A stretch of DNA of 64,000 bases from SLST01 sp046538735 (GCA_046538735.1 JBKHII010000003.1:38443-102442), one strand, 5' to 3'. Positions 1 through 7,754 are shown, counted from the first letter of the stretch. Notes: generated by a model from the sequence alone, not told the origin. Numbers and translations: made by a program.

Positions 1-463
1 CGGCGGCAATCTTCTTCGCAAGCGGCGAGGCCTTCACCGCTGCGCCCGAGGCGGGCGCCGTCGCGTCGGTCTGCGGAGGGGAAGCAGTCGCGCCCGTCTG
101 CGGAGCCGCGCCCGCACCCGGGGCCTGTGGTGCCCCGGCAGGGGCGCCGGTTTCTTCCTTCTCCACGGCCGGGGATTCGGCGGGAACGTGCTCGGCCTCG
201 GCAACGAGCGCGGCGATGTCCTCGCCCTCCTCGCCGAGGATGGCGATCGTGTCACCCACCTTGGAGGCGCTGCCCTCTCCCCGGATGATCTTCAGGAGCG
301 TTCCCTCCTGGGTGGACTCGTAGTCCATGGTCGCCTTGTCGGTCTCGACCTCGCAGAGGAGATCTCCCGAGGAGACGCTGTCGCCTTCCTTCTTATTCCA
401 ACTCACGATCGTGCCCTCTTCCATGGTTGGAGAGAGCGCAGTCATCAATACCTTCTCTGCCAT
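1..463 (-). CDS. pdhC: Dihydrolipoamide acetyltransferase (E2) of pyruvate dehydrogenase, N-terminal part, cut by window edge
   Basis: Only the first 154 codons are in the window; the gene runs off the left edge. The translation begins MAEKVLMTALSPTMEEGTI and contains a complete lipoyl domain (about residues 1-80) with the lipoyl-lysine motif VETDKATM, Lys43. An Ala/Pro/Gly-rich linker follows (about 95-140), and the sequence KASPLAKKIAA then looks like the start of the E3-binding domain. E2 takes the acetyl group from E1 on its swinging lipoyl arm and passes it to CoA. It is the last visible gene of the operon PNPOx-like, pdhA, pdhB, pdhC, starting 9 nt after the pdhB stop. The acyltransferase domain is outside the window. 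Confidence 0.93.
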   Translation of the reverse strand, partial: MAEKVLMTALSPTMEEGTIVSWNKKEGDSVSSGDLLCEVETDKATMDYESTQEGTLLKIIRGEGSASKVGDTIAILGEEGEDIAALVAEAEHVPAESPAVEKEETGAPAGAPQAPGAGAAPQTGATASPPQTDATAPASGAAVKASPLAKKIAA

Positions 464-472
464 GTCCGACTC

Positions 473-1456
473 CTATTCCATGTAGAGGACGCGCTTCGCA
501 GCCGCGACGATCTTCTCAACGCTCGGCTGAACCGCGAGCTCCAGATTGTGATTGTACGGCATGGGGACGTCCTCGCTCGCGACGAGCTCTACCTGAGCGT
601 CCAGCATGTCGAAGCAGTTCTTGCTGATGAGCCACGCGACGTGGCTGCCGAAGCTCGCCACCGGCCACGCTTCGTCAACGACGACGGCGCGGTTGGTCTT
701 CCGCACGGAGGCGTAGATCGCCTCTTCGTCGAGCGGGCGGAGCGAGCGAAGGTCGATCACTTCGGCGTCAACGCCGAGCTTCTCGAGCTCCGCCGCCGCC
801 TCGAGAACCATTCTCACCGGTTTCGAGTAGCTGATGAGCGTGACCTCGCTCCCCTCGCGCTTCACGTCGGCCTTGCCCAGGGGGATCGTGTACTCCTCCT
901 CGGGAACCTCTCCGGTCCACGCGTACGCCATCTCGCTTTCAAGGAGCACGACCGGGTTGTCGTCGCGAATCGCGCTCTTGAGGATCCCCTTTGCGTCGTA
1001 CGGCGTGGCGTACGAGGCGACTTTGAGCCCCGGGATATGGACGAAGAGGCTCTGGAGCGCCTGCGAGTGTTGGCTGGACAGGTACTCCGCGGGACCGTTC
1101 GGTCCGCGAAAGACGATCGGCACGTTGAGCTGTCCGCCCGACATGTGCCGCATCTTCGCCGCATTGTTGATCACCTGATCGAGCGCGAGGAGCGAGAAGT
1201 TGAACGTCATCCACTCAACGACCGGTCGGAGCCCGACCGTCGCGGCCCCCACGGCGAGCCCGGTGAAGCCGAGCTCGGCGATCGGGGTGTCGAGCACGCG
1301 CGGCGCGCCGTACTTGTCCAGCAGCCCGCGCGTCACCTTGTAGGCGCCGTTGTACTCCCCGACCTCTTCACCGAGGATGAAGACTCGTTCGTCGCGAGCC
1401 ATCTCTTCGTCCAGGGCCTGATTGAGGGCCTCTCGTATGCTGATTTCCGCCATCAT
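473..1456 (-). CDS. pdhB: Pyruvate dehydrogenase E1 component, beta subunit
   Basis: The 327-residue protein has the full length of the E1 beta family (transketolase pyrimidine-binding domain about 4-180, C-terminal transketolase domain about 195-320). Typical segments are ILGEEVGEYNGAYKVTRGL near the start and GPNGPAEYLSSQHSQ for the active-site face. With PdhA it forms the thiamine-diphosphate enzyme that decarboxylates pyruvate and acetylates the lipoyl arm of E2. It begins 8 nt after the pdhA stop. An AAGGAG site stands 4 nt before the first of two tandem ATG codons (1456 and 1453), so the start could be one codon later. E1 beta subunits of branched-chain 2-oxoacid dehydrogenases are close relatives; the pyruvate assignment rests on its PdhA and E2 partners. 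Confidence 0.93.
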   Translation of the reverse strand: MMAEISIREALNQALDEEMARDERVFILGEEVGEYNGAYKVTRGLLDKYGAPRVLDTPIAELGFTGLAVGAATVGLRPVVEWMTFNFSLLALDQVINNAAKMRHMSGGQLNVPIVFRGPNGPAEYLSSQHSQALQSLFVHIPGLKVASYATPYDAKGILKSAIRDDNPVVLLESEMAYAWTGEVPEEEYTIPLGKADVKREGSEVTLISYSKPVRMVLEAAAELEKLGVDAEVIDLRSLRPLDEEAIYASVRKTNRAVVVDEAWPVASFGSHVAWLISKNCFDMLDAQVELVASEDVPMPYNHNLELAVQPSVEKIVAAAKRVLYME

Positions 1457-1464
1457 CGGGCTCC

Positions 1465-2487
1465 TTACACGTAGATATCTTCGTAGATGGTTTCGAGAGC
1501 CGGCTCGTCGCTCGACTCCGCAAAATCCACGGCATCCTGGACGATCGCCTTCACTTCATCGTCGACCTTCTTGTACTCGTCGTCCGTGAGCACCTTCGCG
1601 TCCTGCATTCCGGCCTTGAGGATCAGGATCGGATCCTGCTGCTGATACGCCTCGAGCTCGTCGCGAGTGCGATACTTAGCGGGATCGCTCATCGAGTGTC
1701 CCTTGTACCGGTAGGTCTTCGCGTCGATCAGGATCGGCGTCTGTTCCTTCTTGGCGCGCTCTGCCGCGGCCTTGATGCCGTCGTGCATCGCGATGACGTT
1801 CATGCCGTCCAGCGTGATCCCGGGCATTCGGAAGCCGGTAGCCTTCACGGCGAAGTCCTCGATCGCAGAGACACGCTTCACGGCGGTGCCCATGCCGAAC
1901 TGGTTGTTCTCAACGATGTAGATCGCAGGCAGATTCCAGACCGACGCGAGATTCAGCGACTCGTGGAACGCTCCCTGGTGAATCGCCCCGTCACCGAAGA
2001 AGCAGAGCGTCACACCGGTCTCCTTCTGATTCATCACCTTGCTCCGGTACATCTGCGCGAAGGCGACGCCGGTTGCCATGGGGATCTGCGCGCCGACGAT
2101 ACCGTTCCCGCCAAGAAAGTGCTTCTCGGCGCTGAACATGTGCATGGAGCCGCCCTTTCCGCGCGAACAGCCGGTGATCCTGCCGTAGAGCTCCGCCATG
2201 ATCGCACGCGGCTCCATGCCGACAGCGAGCGCGTGCCCGTGGTCGCGATACGCCGTGAGCACGTAATCGTGCGCGAGGTCGAGCGCGCCAATCGCCCCCA
2301 CGGCGACCGCCTCCTGACCGTTGTAGAGGTGGCAGAATCCGCCGATCTTTCGCAGGCCGTACATCTGCGCGGCCTTCTCCTCGAATCTCCTGATCAGCAT
2401 CATCTGCCGAAGGAGCGGCATCAGGAACTCCTTCTTGTGGTTCCCAACGCCCTTCACCGTCTGTACTCGTGTTTCAACATCAGCCAT
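1465..2487 (-). CDS. pdhA: Pyruvate dehydrogenase E1 component, alpha subunit
   Basis: A 340-residue E1 alpha protein with the thiamine-diphosphate/Mg motif GDGAIHQGAFHES ending in VENNQFGMG, and the phosphorylation-loop-like stretch YRYKGHSMSDPAKYRTRDE. It also has the PdhA-type N-terminal segment MYGLRKIGGFCHLYNGQEA. Together with PdhB it converts pyruvate to CO2 and an acetyl group on E2. Its ATG lies inside the end of the preceding gene (ATGGCTGA, 8 bp overlap with the PNPOx-like gene), which suggests translational coupling. The operon seems to be driven by the minus-strand promoter at 3126-3154. Confidence 0.95.
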   Translation of the reverse strand: MADVETRVQTVKGVGNHKKEFLMPLLRQMMLIRRFEEKAAQMYGLRKIGGFCHLYNGQEAVAVGAIGALDLAHDYVLTAYRDHGHALAVGMEPRAIMAELYGRITGCSRGKGGSMHMFSAEKHFLGGNGIVGAQIPMATGVAFAQMYRSKVMNQKETGVTLCFFGDGAIHQGAFHESLNLASVWNLPAIYIVENNQFGMGTAVKRVSAIEDFAVKATGFRMPGITLDGMNVIAMHDGIKAAAERAKKEQTPILIDAKTYRYKGHSMSDPAKYRTRDELEAYQQQDPILILKAGMQDAKVLTDDEYKKVDDEVKAIVQDAVDFAESSDEPALETIYEDIYV

Positions 2488-2932
2488 TGCCGCCCCCCAG
2501 CTTGATCTCGTGACGCTCTCCGGTCATCGGCCTCATGTACCGCAGCTCCTCGATGCTCGTCTCGAGCACGACCATCTTCCCCTCGTCCGGGTTCAGGTGC
2601 CAGAACGTCGCGAGGTGACCGCCGATCGCCTCGAGCACCTCGGCTTTCACGGACGGATTGTCGATCGCCTGCATGGGCCCACGGGCGATGACGATCTCGT
2701 CCAGGCTCTTGCTCTGCAGCATCCACTCTACGTGAGCATTGCCGTCGATCTCTTTCGCCTTGGGGAACTCGGGCGACGTTACCGCGTAGAGAAAGCCGTC
2801 ACGTCCGCGGACGATGCCCGGCGTCATCCACCGCATGTGCGGCCTTCCGTCCACGTCTACGGTCGCAAGCACTGCGATCTTGGAGTCTTCGAGGACACGC
2901 TCCAAGGTGTCCAGCATTGATCTTGAGTCCAT
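2480..2932 (-). CDS. Pyridoxamine 5'-phosphate oxidase-like (general stress 26 type) FMN-binding protein
   Basis: A 150-residue protein beginning MDSRSMLDTLERVLEDSKIA. The pattern LERVLEDSKIAVLATVDVDG, then RPHMRWMTP and a run ending FWHLNPDEGKM fits the split-barrel PNPOx-like family (general stress protein 26 group). These bind FMN or related cofactors and reduce or bind small molecules; the actual substrate cannot be read. The start at 2932 is chosen because AAGGAGGAGGAG lies immediately upstream; the frame stays open further upstream but without family similarity. It is the first gene of the pdh operon and overlaps pdhA by 8 bp. Such a protein is not a standard pdh operon member, so a role linked to redox or flavin status of the complex is only a guess. 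Confidence 0.8.
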   Translation of the reverse strand: MDSRSMLDTLERVLEDSKIAVLATVDVDGRPHMRWMTPGIVRGRDGFLYAVTSPEFPKAKEIDGNAHVEWMLQSKSLDEIVIARGPMQAIDNPSVKAEVLEAIGGHLATFWHLNPDEGKMVVLETSIEELRYMRPMTGERHEIKLGGGNG

Positions 2933-3082
2933 CTCCTCCTCCTTGGTTGCGCACGCGACGCAGAGAACCGTTCGATTGCATGGTCGTGCAGTCGCGATGC
3001 GTTCAATGTAATAATCCCGTTTTCGATCGCCACCTTTTCCTTTGCCCGTGCCCTGGCGAGGGAGTATCATGGAATTGAGCCT

Positions 3083-3110
3083 TTGCACCTCGCATATTCT
3101 TGAGTATAAT
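3083..3110 (+). promoter_or_regulatory. Promoter of the nqr/rnf operon
   Basis: TTGCAC (3083-3088), a 16-nt spacer and a perfect TATAAT (3105-3110) form a strong sigma-70-type promoter reading to the right. The predicted start of transcription falls inside the palindrome at 3114-3149, so a protein bound there should block it. The nearest gene downstream is the NqrB/RnfD-like gene at 3186. Confidence 0.7.
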
Positions 3111-3113
3111 GCT

Positions 3114-3149
3114 AATGGATACCGAAGTATCGATTCTTCGGTATCCATT
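3114..3149. promoter_or_regulatory. 36-bp near-perfect palindrome between pdh and nqr operons, probable shared operator
   Basis: The arms AATGGATACCGAAG (3114-3127) and CTTCGGTATCCATT (3136-3149) are exact reverse complements, and the core ATCGAT (3129-3134) is itself palindromic about the same centre. Only the pair 3128/3135 (T/T) fails to match across 36 bp. It starts 4 bp after the -10 of the nqr promoter and covers the spacer and -10 of the divergent pdh promoter. This is the expected architecture of a dimeric repressor operator controlling both directions. No regulator gene is adjacent, so the binding protein is unknown. Confidence 0.7.
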
Positions 3150-3154
3150 GTCAA
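3126..3154 (-). promoter_or_regulatory. Promoter of the PNPOx-like/pdhABC operon
   Basis: On the minus strand a consensus TTGACA (3154-3149), a spacer of exactly 17 nt and GATACT (3131-3126) point towards the pdh genes. The spacer and -10 lie within the shared palindrome. The leader would be about 190 nt long, to the start at 2932. Confidence 0.65.
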
Positions 3155-3185
3155 GGAGCCGAGGTGAGGTCGACGATTCCATCCT

Positions 3186-4199
3186 ATGGGGGACGCTGTG
3201 ATCGGTAACATCTTCCAGAAGCAGCAAGTCATGAGGCGCGTCATCGCGACGCTGCTCCTGCTGCTCGTCTTTGCGACCTACCTCTACGGTTGGCGCGTTC
3301 TCGCCATCAATGCCATGGTAATCGCGCTCGCCGTGCTGACAGAGTGGCTCTTCGAACGGACGCGCGGAAAGAAAGTGAGCGAGGCGGTGCTCGTGACGGC
3401 ACTCCTCTACGGACTCTCGCTCCCACCGCTCGTTCCGTTCTGGGTGGCGGCGATCGGGATCGTGTTCGCCGTGGCTATCGGCAAGGAAGTATTCGGCGGT
3501 TTCGGGCGCAACGTCTTCAATCCGGCGATCACCGGGCGCCTGTTCGTCTACATCAGCTTTCCGACCCTGCTGCAGCGCAGTTGGGCGGAGCCGAATGTTC
3601 CAGGCTTCGTCACGGACCTGCTCGGCCTCAATGCAGACGCGATCTCGACGGCGACCCCGCTCGATGTGATGCGCTCCGGGGCCGCGGAGACGCTCGACTT
3701 CCGGCAGCTCTTCTTCGGCTTCCGGATGGGCAGTATGGGCGAGAGCGCGATCTGGCTCATCGTGATCGCGGCGATCTACCTCATCGTGACCAAGACCGCG
3801 CAATGGCGACTGATCTTCTCGACGTTTCTCACCGCAACGCTCCTCCACGTCGTGTTCTACTTCGCCGGTCTGACGCAGATCGTCCCGCACCTCGCGCTCA
3901 TGAGCGGGAGCATTCTCTACGTCTCGGTCTTCATGACCACCGACCCAATCAGCGCGCCCAACAAACCGGGCAGCCAGTGGCTCTACGGCGTGATCATCGG
4001 AGGCACCACGGTCCTCATCCGCGTCTTCGCCGGTTTCCCCGAAGGGACCAGCTTCGGAATACTCCTCGGCAACACCTTCGCGAGTCTCCTGGACGAGATC
4101 ATGCCGAAGCAGAAGCCGAAGAAGAAGCCGGCGAAGAAACCCGCGTCCGGATCGGGCTCCGCGAAACCGGCCACCGCAACCACGGGAGGGGACCAGTAG
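3186..4199 (+). CDS. NqrB/RnfD-like integral membrane subunit of a redox-driven ion pump
   Basis: A 337-residue polytopic protein of the NqrB/RnfD family, the membrane subunit that carries covalently bound FMN and part of the ion channel. The family motif GRNVFNPAITGRLF is present, and ISTATPLD corresponds to the S(T/G)AT flavinylation motif, the last Thr being the FMN attachment site. About ten hydrophobic segments can be seen. At 337 residues it is nearer to RnfD than to NqrB (about 410). The C-terminus is a Lys/Ala/Pro-rich tail. Start choice is uncertain: ATG 3186 has no clear ribosome site, whereas GTG 3198 follows GGGGGA at a good distance. First gene of the operon; the next gene starts directly after its stop. 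Confidence 0.9.
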   Translation: MGDAVIGNIFQKQQVMRRVIATLLLLLVFATYLYGWRVLAINAMVIALAVLTEWLFERTRGKKVSEAVLVTALLYGLSLPPLVPFWVAAIGIVFAVAIGKEVFGGFGRNVFNPAITGRLFVYISFPTLLQRSWAEPNVPGFVTDLLGLNADAISTATPLDVMRSGAAETLDFRQLFFGFRMGSMGESAIWLIVIAAIYLIVTKTAQWRLIFSTFLTATLLHVVFYFAGLTQIVPHLALMSGSILYVSVFMTTDPISAPNKPGSQWLYGVIIGGTTVLIRVFAGFPEGTSFGILLGNTFASLLDEIMPKQKPKKKPAKKPASGSGSAKPATATTGGDQ

Positions 4200-4835
4200 A
4201 TGAACAAGGAAGGAACGGGCTACACCATCGTTTTTATCTTCATCGTGAGCTTCGCGTTCGTCTTCCTGCTCTCCATGACGAACCAGGTGACGATCGAACG
4301 CGTGCGACTCAACCAGGAGATCTCGCGACAAGGCGCAATCCTCTCGGCGATGAGCATCGAAGCGACCGGCATCGAGGAGATCCAGTCGGAGTACGAGCGA
4401 GTGACCGGAGACAGGGACGACGGCCTCTACGTTGCCCGGGTGGACGGCGAGACGGTGTACGCGAAGGAGTTTGCCGGCGCGGGCTTGTGGGGCACGATCA
4501 GCGGTGTCATCGCGGTCACGGCGGACTTCGATCGAATCGTCGGTCTTGAAATCGTGGAAGACAATGAAACGCCGGGACTCGGCGGGCGTATCAACGAGCC
4601 GTGGTTCAAGAACCAGTTCGAGGGCGAACGGATCCCACAAGACGGCATCGATGTGGAGGCGGTCGAGGGCGAAGGCGACCCGAACCCGGACAATGGAGTC
4701 GTGGACGGCATCACCGGCGCAACGCGCACGAGCGACGCGATGGAAGCGATCGTGAACAACCAGCTCGAGGAGCTTCGTTCGCAGGATGTGCGAGACAGGC
4801 TCCAAGAGCTTGCAGCTTCAGGAGGAAACGCATGA
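4200..4835 (+). CDS. NqrC/RnfG-like FMN-binding subunit
   Basis: A 211-residue protein with one N-terminal membrane anchor (about residues 8-28) and an extracytoplasmic FMN-binding domain. The signature GVVDGITGATRTSDA near residues 165-180 matches the (S/T)GATxTS flavinylation site of NqrC and RnfG, where FMN is linked to Thr by phosphoester. GLWGTISGVIAV and GLEIVEDNETPGLGGRI are family-typical. It shuttles electrons across the pump on the outer face. GGGAGGGG precedes the ATG, which follows the stop of the upstream gene with no gap. A flavin transferase (ApbE) would be needed to attach FMN; none is in the window. Confidence 0.92.
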   Translation: MNKEGTGYTIVFIFIVSFAFVFLLSMTNQVTIERVRLNQEISRQGAILSAMSIEATGIEEIQSEYERVTGDRDDGLYVARVDGETVYAKEFAGAGLWGTISGVIAVTADFDRIVGLEIVEDNETPGLGGRINEPWFKNQFEGERIPQDGIDVEAVEGEGDPNPDNGVVDGITGATRTSDAMEAIVNNQLEELRSQDVRDRLQELAASGGNA

Positions 4836-5449
4836 GCGACGTTGACACCAGACCGGGAGCGATCCTCAAGAACAATCTCTGGGACAACAACCCGATCTTC
4901 ATGCAGGTGCTCGGCATCTGTTCGGCGTTGGCGGTGACGAATCTGCTGACGAACACGGCGATCATGACGATCGGTGTGACGTTCGTTACCGGAATGTCGA
5001 GCCTCACCGTCTCGCTCCTGAAAAGGTTCATGCCGCGCAAGGTCCGGATGATCGTCCAGACGCTGATCATCGCTTTCTACGTGATCATCGTGGACATCGT
5101 GCTCAAGGCGTACCTGCCGGAAATCAGCAGGAACCTCGGCCCCTACGTGGGCCTGATCATCACGAACTGCATCATCATGGGCCGTGCCGAGGCGTTCGCG
5201 CAGAGCAACCCTCCGATTCCGAGCCTCTGGGACGGAATCACCAGTGGACTCGGCTACATGGGAGTCCTGATGGTGATCGCAGTCTTCCGCGAGCTCCTGG
5301 GATTCGGGACGCTCTTCGGGTTCCAGATCTTGCCCGATGCCTTCGTCCCCTGGACGATCATGGTGATGCCGCCGAGCGCGTTCTTCCTCCTCGGGATCAT
5401 CATCTGGATCGGCAAGTCGGTCATGAACAGAGAAGGAGCCGCAGCATGA
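4832..5449 (+). CDS. NqrD/RnfE-like membrane subunit
   Basis: A 205-residue, six-helix membrane protein of the NqrD/RnfE family. Cys in the segment VLGICSALAVTN and Cys in LIITNCIIMGRAEAF correspond to the two Cys that, with those of NqrE/RnfA, hold an iron centre inside the membrane. The ATG at 4832 overlaps the previous stop (ATGA) and is preceded by AGGAGG, so this start is clear even though the frame is open further upstream. It is followed by the NqrE/RnfA gene, again with an ATGA overlap. Subunits D and E form an inverted-topology pair in known complexes. Confidence 0.93.
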   Translation: MSDVDTRPGAILKNNLWDNNPIFMQVLGICSALAVTNLLTNTAIMTIGVTFVTGMSSLTVSLLKRFMPRKVRMIVQTLIIAFYVIIVDIVLKAYLPEISRNLGPYVGLIITNCIIMGRAEAFAQSNPPIPSLWDGITSGLGYMGVLMVIAVFRELLGFGTLFGFQILPDAFVPWTIMVMPPSAFFLLGIIIWIGKSVMNREGAAA

Positions 5450-6036
5450 CACCGGTACTCAACCCATTCTCGCTGTTTTTTGCCTCGATATTCACGAGCA
5501 ACATCTTGCTCGCAAACTTCCTGGGGATGTGCTCGTTCATATCGATTTCCAAAGACATGAAGAGCTCGAACGGTCTCGGGCTCGCCGTGACGGTGGTGCT
5601 CACCATCACGACCGCGGTCAACTGGCTCGTGCTTCAGATGCTCGAGACGCTCGGTCTCGTTTACCTGAGGTACATCGTGTTCATCATCGTGATCGCCGCG
5701 GTGGTGCAGATGCTCGAGATGATCCTGGACCGCGTCAGTCAGACGCTCTACATGAATCTCGGTATCTTCCTGCCGCTCATCACCGTGAACTGCGCGATCC
5801 TCGGAGTCTCGCTCTTCATGGAGATCCGCGACTACAGCTTCTGGCAGTCGGTCATCTTCGGCCTCGGAAGCGGTCTCGGGTGGTGGCTCGCGATCATGGC
5901 ACTGAGCGCCATCCGGAAGAAGACCGAGCGGGCTCCCGTCCCGCCGGGCCTGAAGGGGGCCGGCATCACGATGATCACGATCGGCTTCATGGCGATGGCC
6001 TTCATCGGCTTCAGCGGCATGCTTCAGGTGCAGTAA
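5446..6036 (+). CDS. NqrE/RnfA-like membrane subunit
   Basis: A 196-residue, six-helix protein homologous to NqrE/RnfA and to its partner gene just upstream. The hallmark N-terminal motif SNILLANFLGMCSF is present, and the second Cys lies in LITVNCAILGVSLF; both are intramembrane iron ligands in the known complexes. Length is typical (about 195). It starts in the stop of the D subunit (ATGA) and is followed after 9 nt, with AAGGAG, by the NADH-oxidising subunit. Role: membrane channel and electron relay of the pump. Confidence 0.94.
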   Translation: MTPVLNPFSLFFASIFTSNILLANFLGMCSFISISKDMKSSNGLGLAVTVVLTITTAVNWLVLQMLETLGLVYLRYIVFIIVIAAVVQMLEMILDRVSQTLYMNLGIFLPLITVNCAILGVSLFMEIRDYSFWQSVIFGLGSGLGWWLAIMALSAIRKKTERAPVPPGLKGAGITMITIGFMAMAFIGFSGMLQVQ

Positions 6037-6045
6037 GGAGCGTAC

Positions 6046-7185
6046 ATGGAGAACACACCCGCCATCATTCAGGCACTCGTCGCGCCCCTCTCGATCGCCG
6101 GTATCAGCGCGGTTCTCGGAGCGCTTATCTCCATCACGGACAAGATCGTCAACAACTACGGCGAGCTCGTCATTGACATCAACAACGGGAAACGCGAGCT
6201 GAACATCCGGGGCGGAGCGCCGCTCCTTCAGACGCTCGCTGAGAGCGGCATCTTCGTCCCGAGCGCGTGTGGCGGGCGAGGGAGCTGCGGCGCGTGCAAG
6301 GTCAAGGTGCTGAGCGATGTCGGTCCACACCTGCCGACGGAGCTTCCGTATCTGGAAAAGGAAGAGATGGAGGAAAACGTCCGCCTCTCCTGTCAGATCA
6401 AGGTGAAGGAAAACCTGCAGGTCGAGATTCCGGAAGCCCTCTTCAACGTTCAGGAGTACGAAGGCGTCGTTGAGCGAATCCGGGACGTCACTCACGACAT
6501 CAAAGAAGTCTACGTGAAACTGCCGGAGGGAAAGGAGGTGAGCTTCGCCTGCGGCCAATACGGCCAGCTCGAAGTCCCGCCCTACGGCAAGGTCAAGAGC
6601 GCAACGCAGCGTGCCTACTCAATGAGCTCCGCTCCGAGCGACAAGAACCATCTCGAGTTCCTCGTCCGGCTGGTCCCCGGCGGTATCGTCACGAGCTACG
6701 TTCACGAGCACCTGCAGGAGGGCCGGAAGGTCAAGGTGATCGCCCCGTTCGGAGATTTCAACGTGAAGGACACGGGCGCCACGATGATCTGCGTCGCCGG
6801 CGGCTCCGGAATGGCGCCGTTCAAGAGCATCTTCCAGAACATGATCGAAAGCGGCGAGATCGAGCGTCGAGAGGTCTGGTATTTCTTCGGGGCGAGGACG
6901 AAGAAGGATCTGTTCTACACGGACTGGCTCGAAGAGCTCGACCGGAAGTACGAGAAGTTCCACTTCATCGCCGCATTGAGCGAGCCGCAGGAGGAGGACA
7001 ACTGGACCGGAGCGACCGGCCTCATTACCGAGGTCCTCGCCGGCTACCTCACGGACCACATCAACCGGGAGCAGCCGCTCGAGGGCTACCTCTGTGGAAG
7101 CCCCGGAATGCTTGACGCCTGTATGGCGGTCATGAGAGAATTTCAGATGTCGGAAGACAAGATCTACTTCGACAAGTTCGCATAG
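6046..7185 (+). CDS. nqrF: NqrF-like NADH-oxidising subunit with 2Fe-2S and FAD domains
   Basis: A 379-residue protein with an N-terminal membrane helix (about 10-28), a plant-type 2Fe-2S ferredoxin domain with Cys75, Cys81, Cys84 and Cys116, an FAD domain (RAYSMSSAP near residue 190) and a C-terminal NADH-binding domain (GGSGMAPFKSI). This is the domain order of NqrF, the subunit that accepts hydride from NADH and feeds one electron at a time into the pump. Rnf complexes use RnfB and RnfC instead, which are absent here. It lies at the end of the membrane-subunit block and is followed by one small gene. NqrF of known enzymes is about 400 residues, so it is near complete. Confidence 0.95.
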   Translation: MENTPAIIQALVAPLSIAGISAVLGALISITDKIVNNYGELVIDINNGKRELNIRGGAPLLQTLAESGIFVPSACGGRGSCGACKVKVLSDVGPHLPTELPYLEKEEMEENVRLSCQIKVKENLQVEIPEALFNVQEYEGVVERIRDVTHDIKEVYVKLPEGKEVSFACGQYGQLEVPPYGKVKSATQRAYSMSSAPSDKNHLEFLVRLVPGGIVTSYVHEHLQEGRKVKVIAPFGDFNVKDTGATMICVAGGSGMAPFKSIFQNMIESGEIERREVWYFFGARTKKDLFYTDWLEELDRKYEKFHFIAALSEPQEEDNWTGATGLITEVLAGYLTDHINREQPLEGYLCGSPGMLDACMAVMREFQMSEDKIYFDKFA

Positions 7186-7195
7186 GAGGTGCCTT

Positions 7196-7666
7196 GTGAA
7201 GATGTCACCCGAGTACGCGAAGGCACAGGCGAACATGCAGCCCGGAGTCATCACTTCAGACGGCTTTCTCGGTCACGACACGCGACCGATCATGGACATC
7301 ATCTCCGAAGACGAAGCGAAGATGGGGCAGCTTGGGCTCGAATTCGACGAGGTTGTCGAGACGATGCGTCACCTGATGGAAGAGGGGCGCAAGGGCCTCG
7401 GTGAGCCCGTGACGGTTGACGGCACCTGGATCGTGCAGGTCGACGAGGCTCGCGGATTCCTCGCGTCGCCATTCGAGGACGGTATCTACCGCAAGGTCAA
7501 TGCGCAGGTTGCGGTCGCAGAGAACGGCCACCCCTCGGAGAGGCAGTTGCTCTTCTCGGAGCTGAGCCTTCACCTGATCGAGAAGTACCACTTTCTGCAG
7601 GGCTACGGATCGCCCTTCCGACTCGACCCGCACCGGATCAAGGACGTGCTGTTTCCCGAGCGCTGA
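7196..7666 (+). CDS. Conserved-looking protein of unknown function, last gene of the nqr operon
   Basis: A 156-residue soluble protein that I do not recognise. No signal peptide, membrane helix or metal motif is visible. A helical N-terminal half with acidic stretches (EDEAKMGQLGLEFDEVVETM) precedes a mixed C-terminal half rich in aromatic residues (EKYHFLQGYGSPFRL). The GTG start at 7196 has AGGAGGT five bases upstream and lies 10 nt after the nqrF stop, so it is surely co-transcribed with the pump. It could be an assembly or regulatory factor; nothing in the sequence proves it. The stop codon lies in the loop of a strong hairpin (7655-7676). Confidence 0.75.
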   Translation: MKMSPEYAKAQANMQPGVITSDGFLGHDTRPIMDIISEDEAKMGQLGLEFDEVVETMRHLMEEGRKGLGEPVTVDGTWIVQVDEARGFLASPFEDGIYRKVNAQVAVAENGHPSERQLLFSELSLHLIEKYHFLQGYGSPFRLDPHRIKDVLFPER

Positions 7667-7676
7667 GCCGCTCGGG
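7655..7676 (+). terminator. Stem-loop at the end of the nqr operon (stop codon in the loop, no U tract)
   Basis: CCCGAGCG (7655-7662) and CGCTCGGG (7669-7676) form a perfect 8-bp GC-rich stem with a 6-nt loop. The loop contains the TGA stop of the upstream gene. No run of T follows, so this is not a classical intrinsic terminator; it may end or protect the transcript with help of other factors. Confidence 0.45.
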
Positions 7677-7754
7677 GATTCGACCGCTCTGCGACCGAAA
7701 CGACGGGTCGGGCGGGTTGTGACAAAATCCCCCAATTCTCCATTACTCAAGATA

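Noticed and set aside
3114..3149. The pdh/nqr palindrome as a transcription terminator
   Set aside because: It lies at the start of both transcripts, within the promoter elements, and no gene ends next to it; an operator fits better.
3003..4805. A 600-codon minus-strand frame opposite nqrB/nqrC
   Set aside because: It is the shadow of the pump genes; low-complexity Arg/Asp/Glu-rich translation, no start signal.
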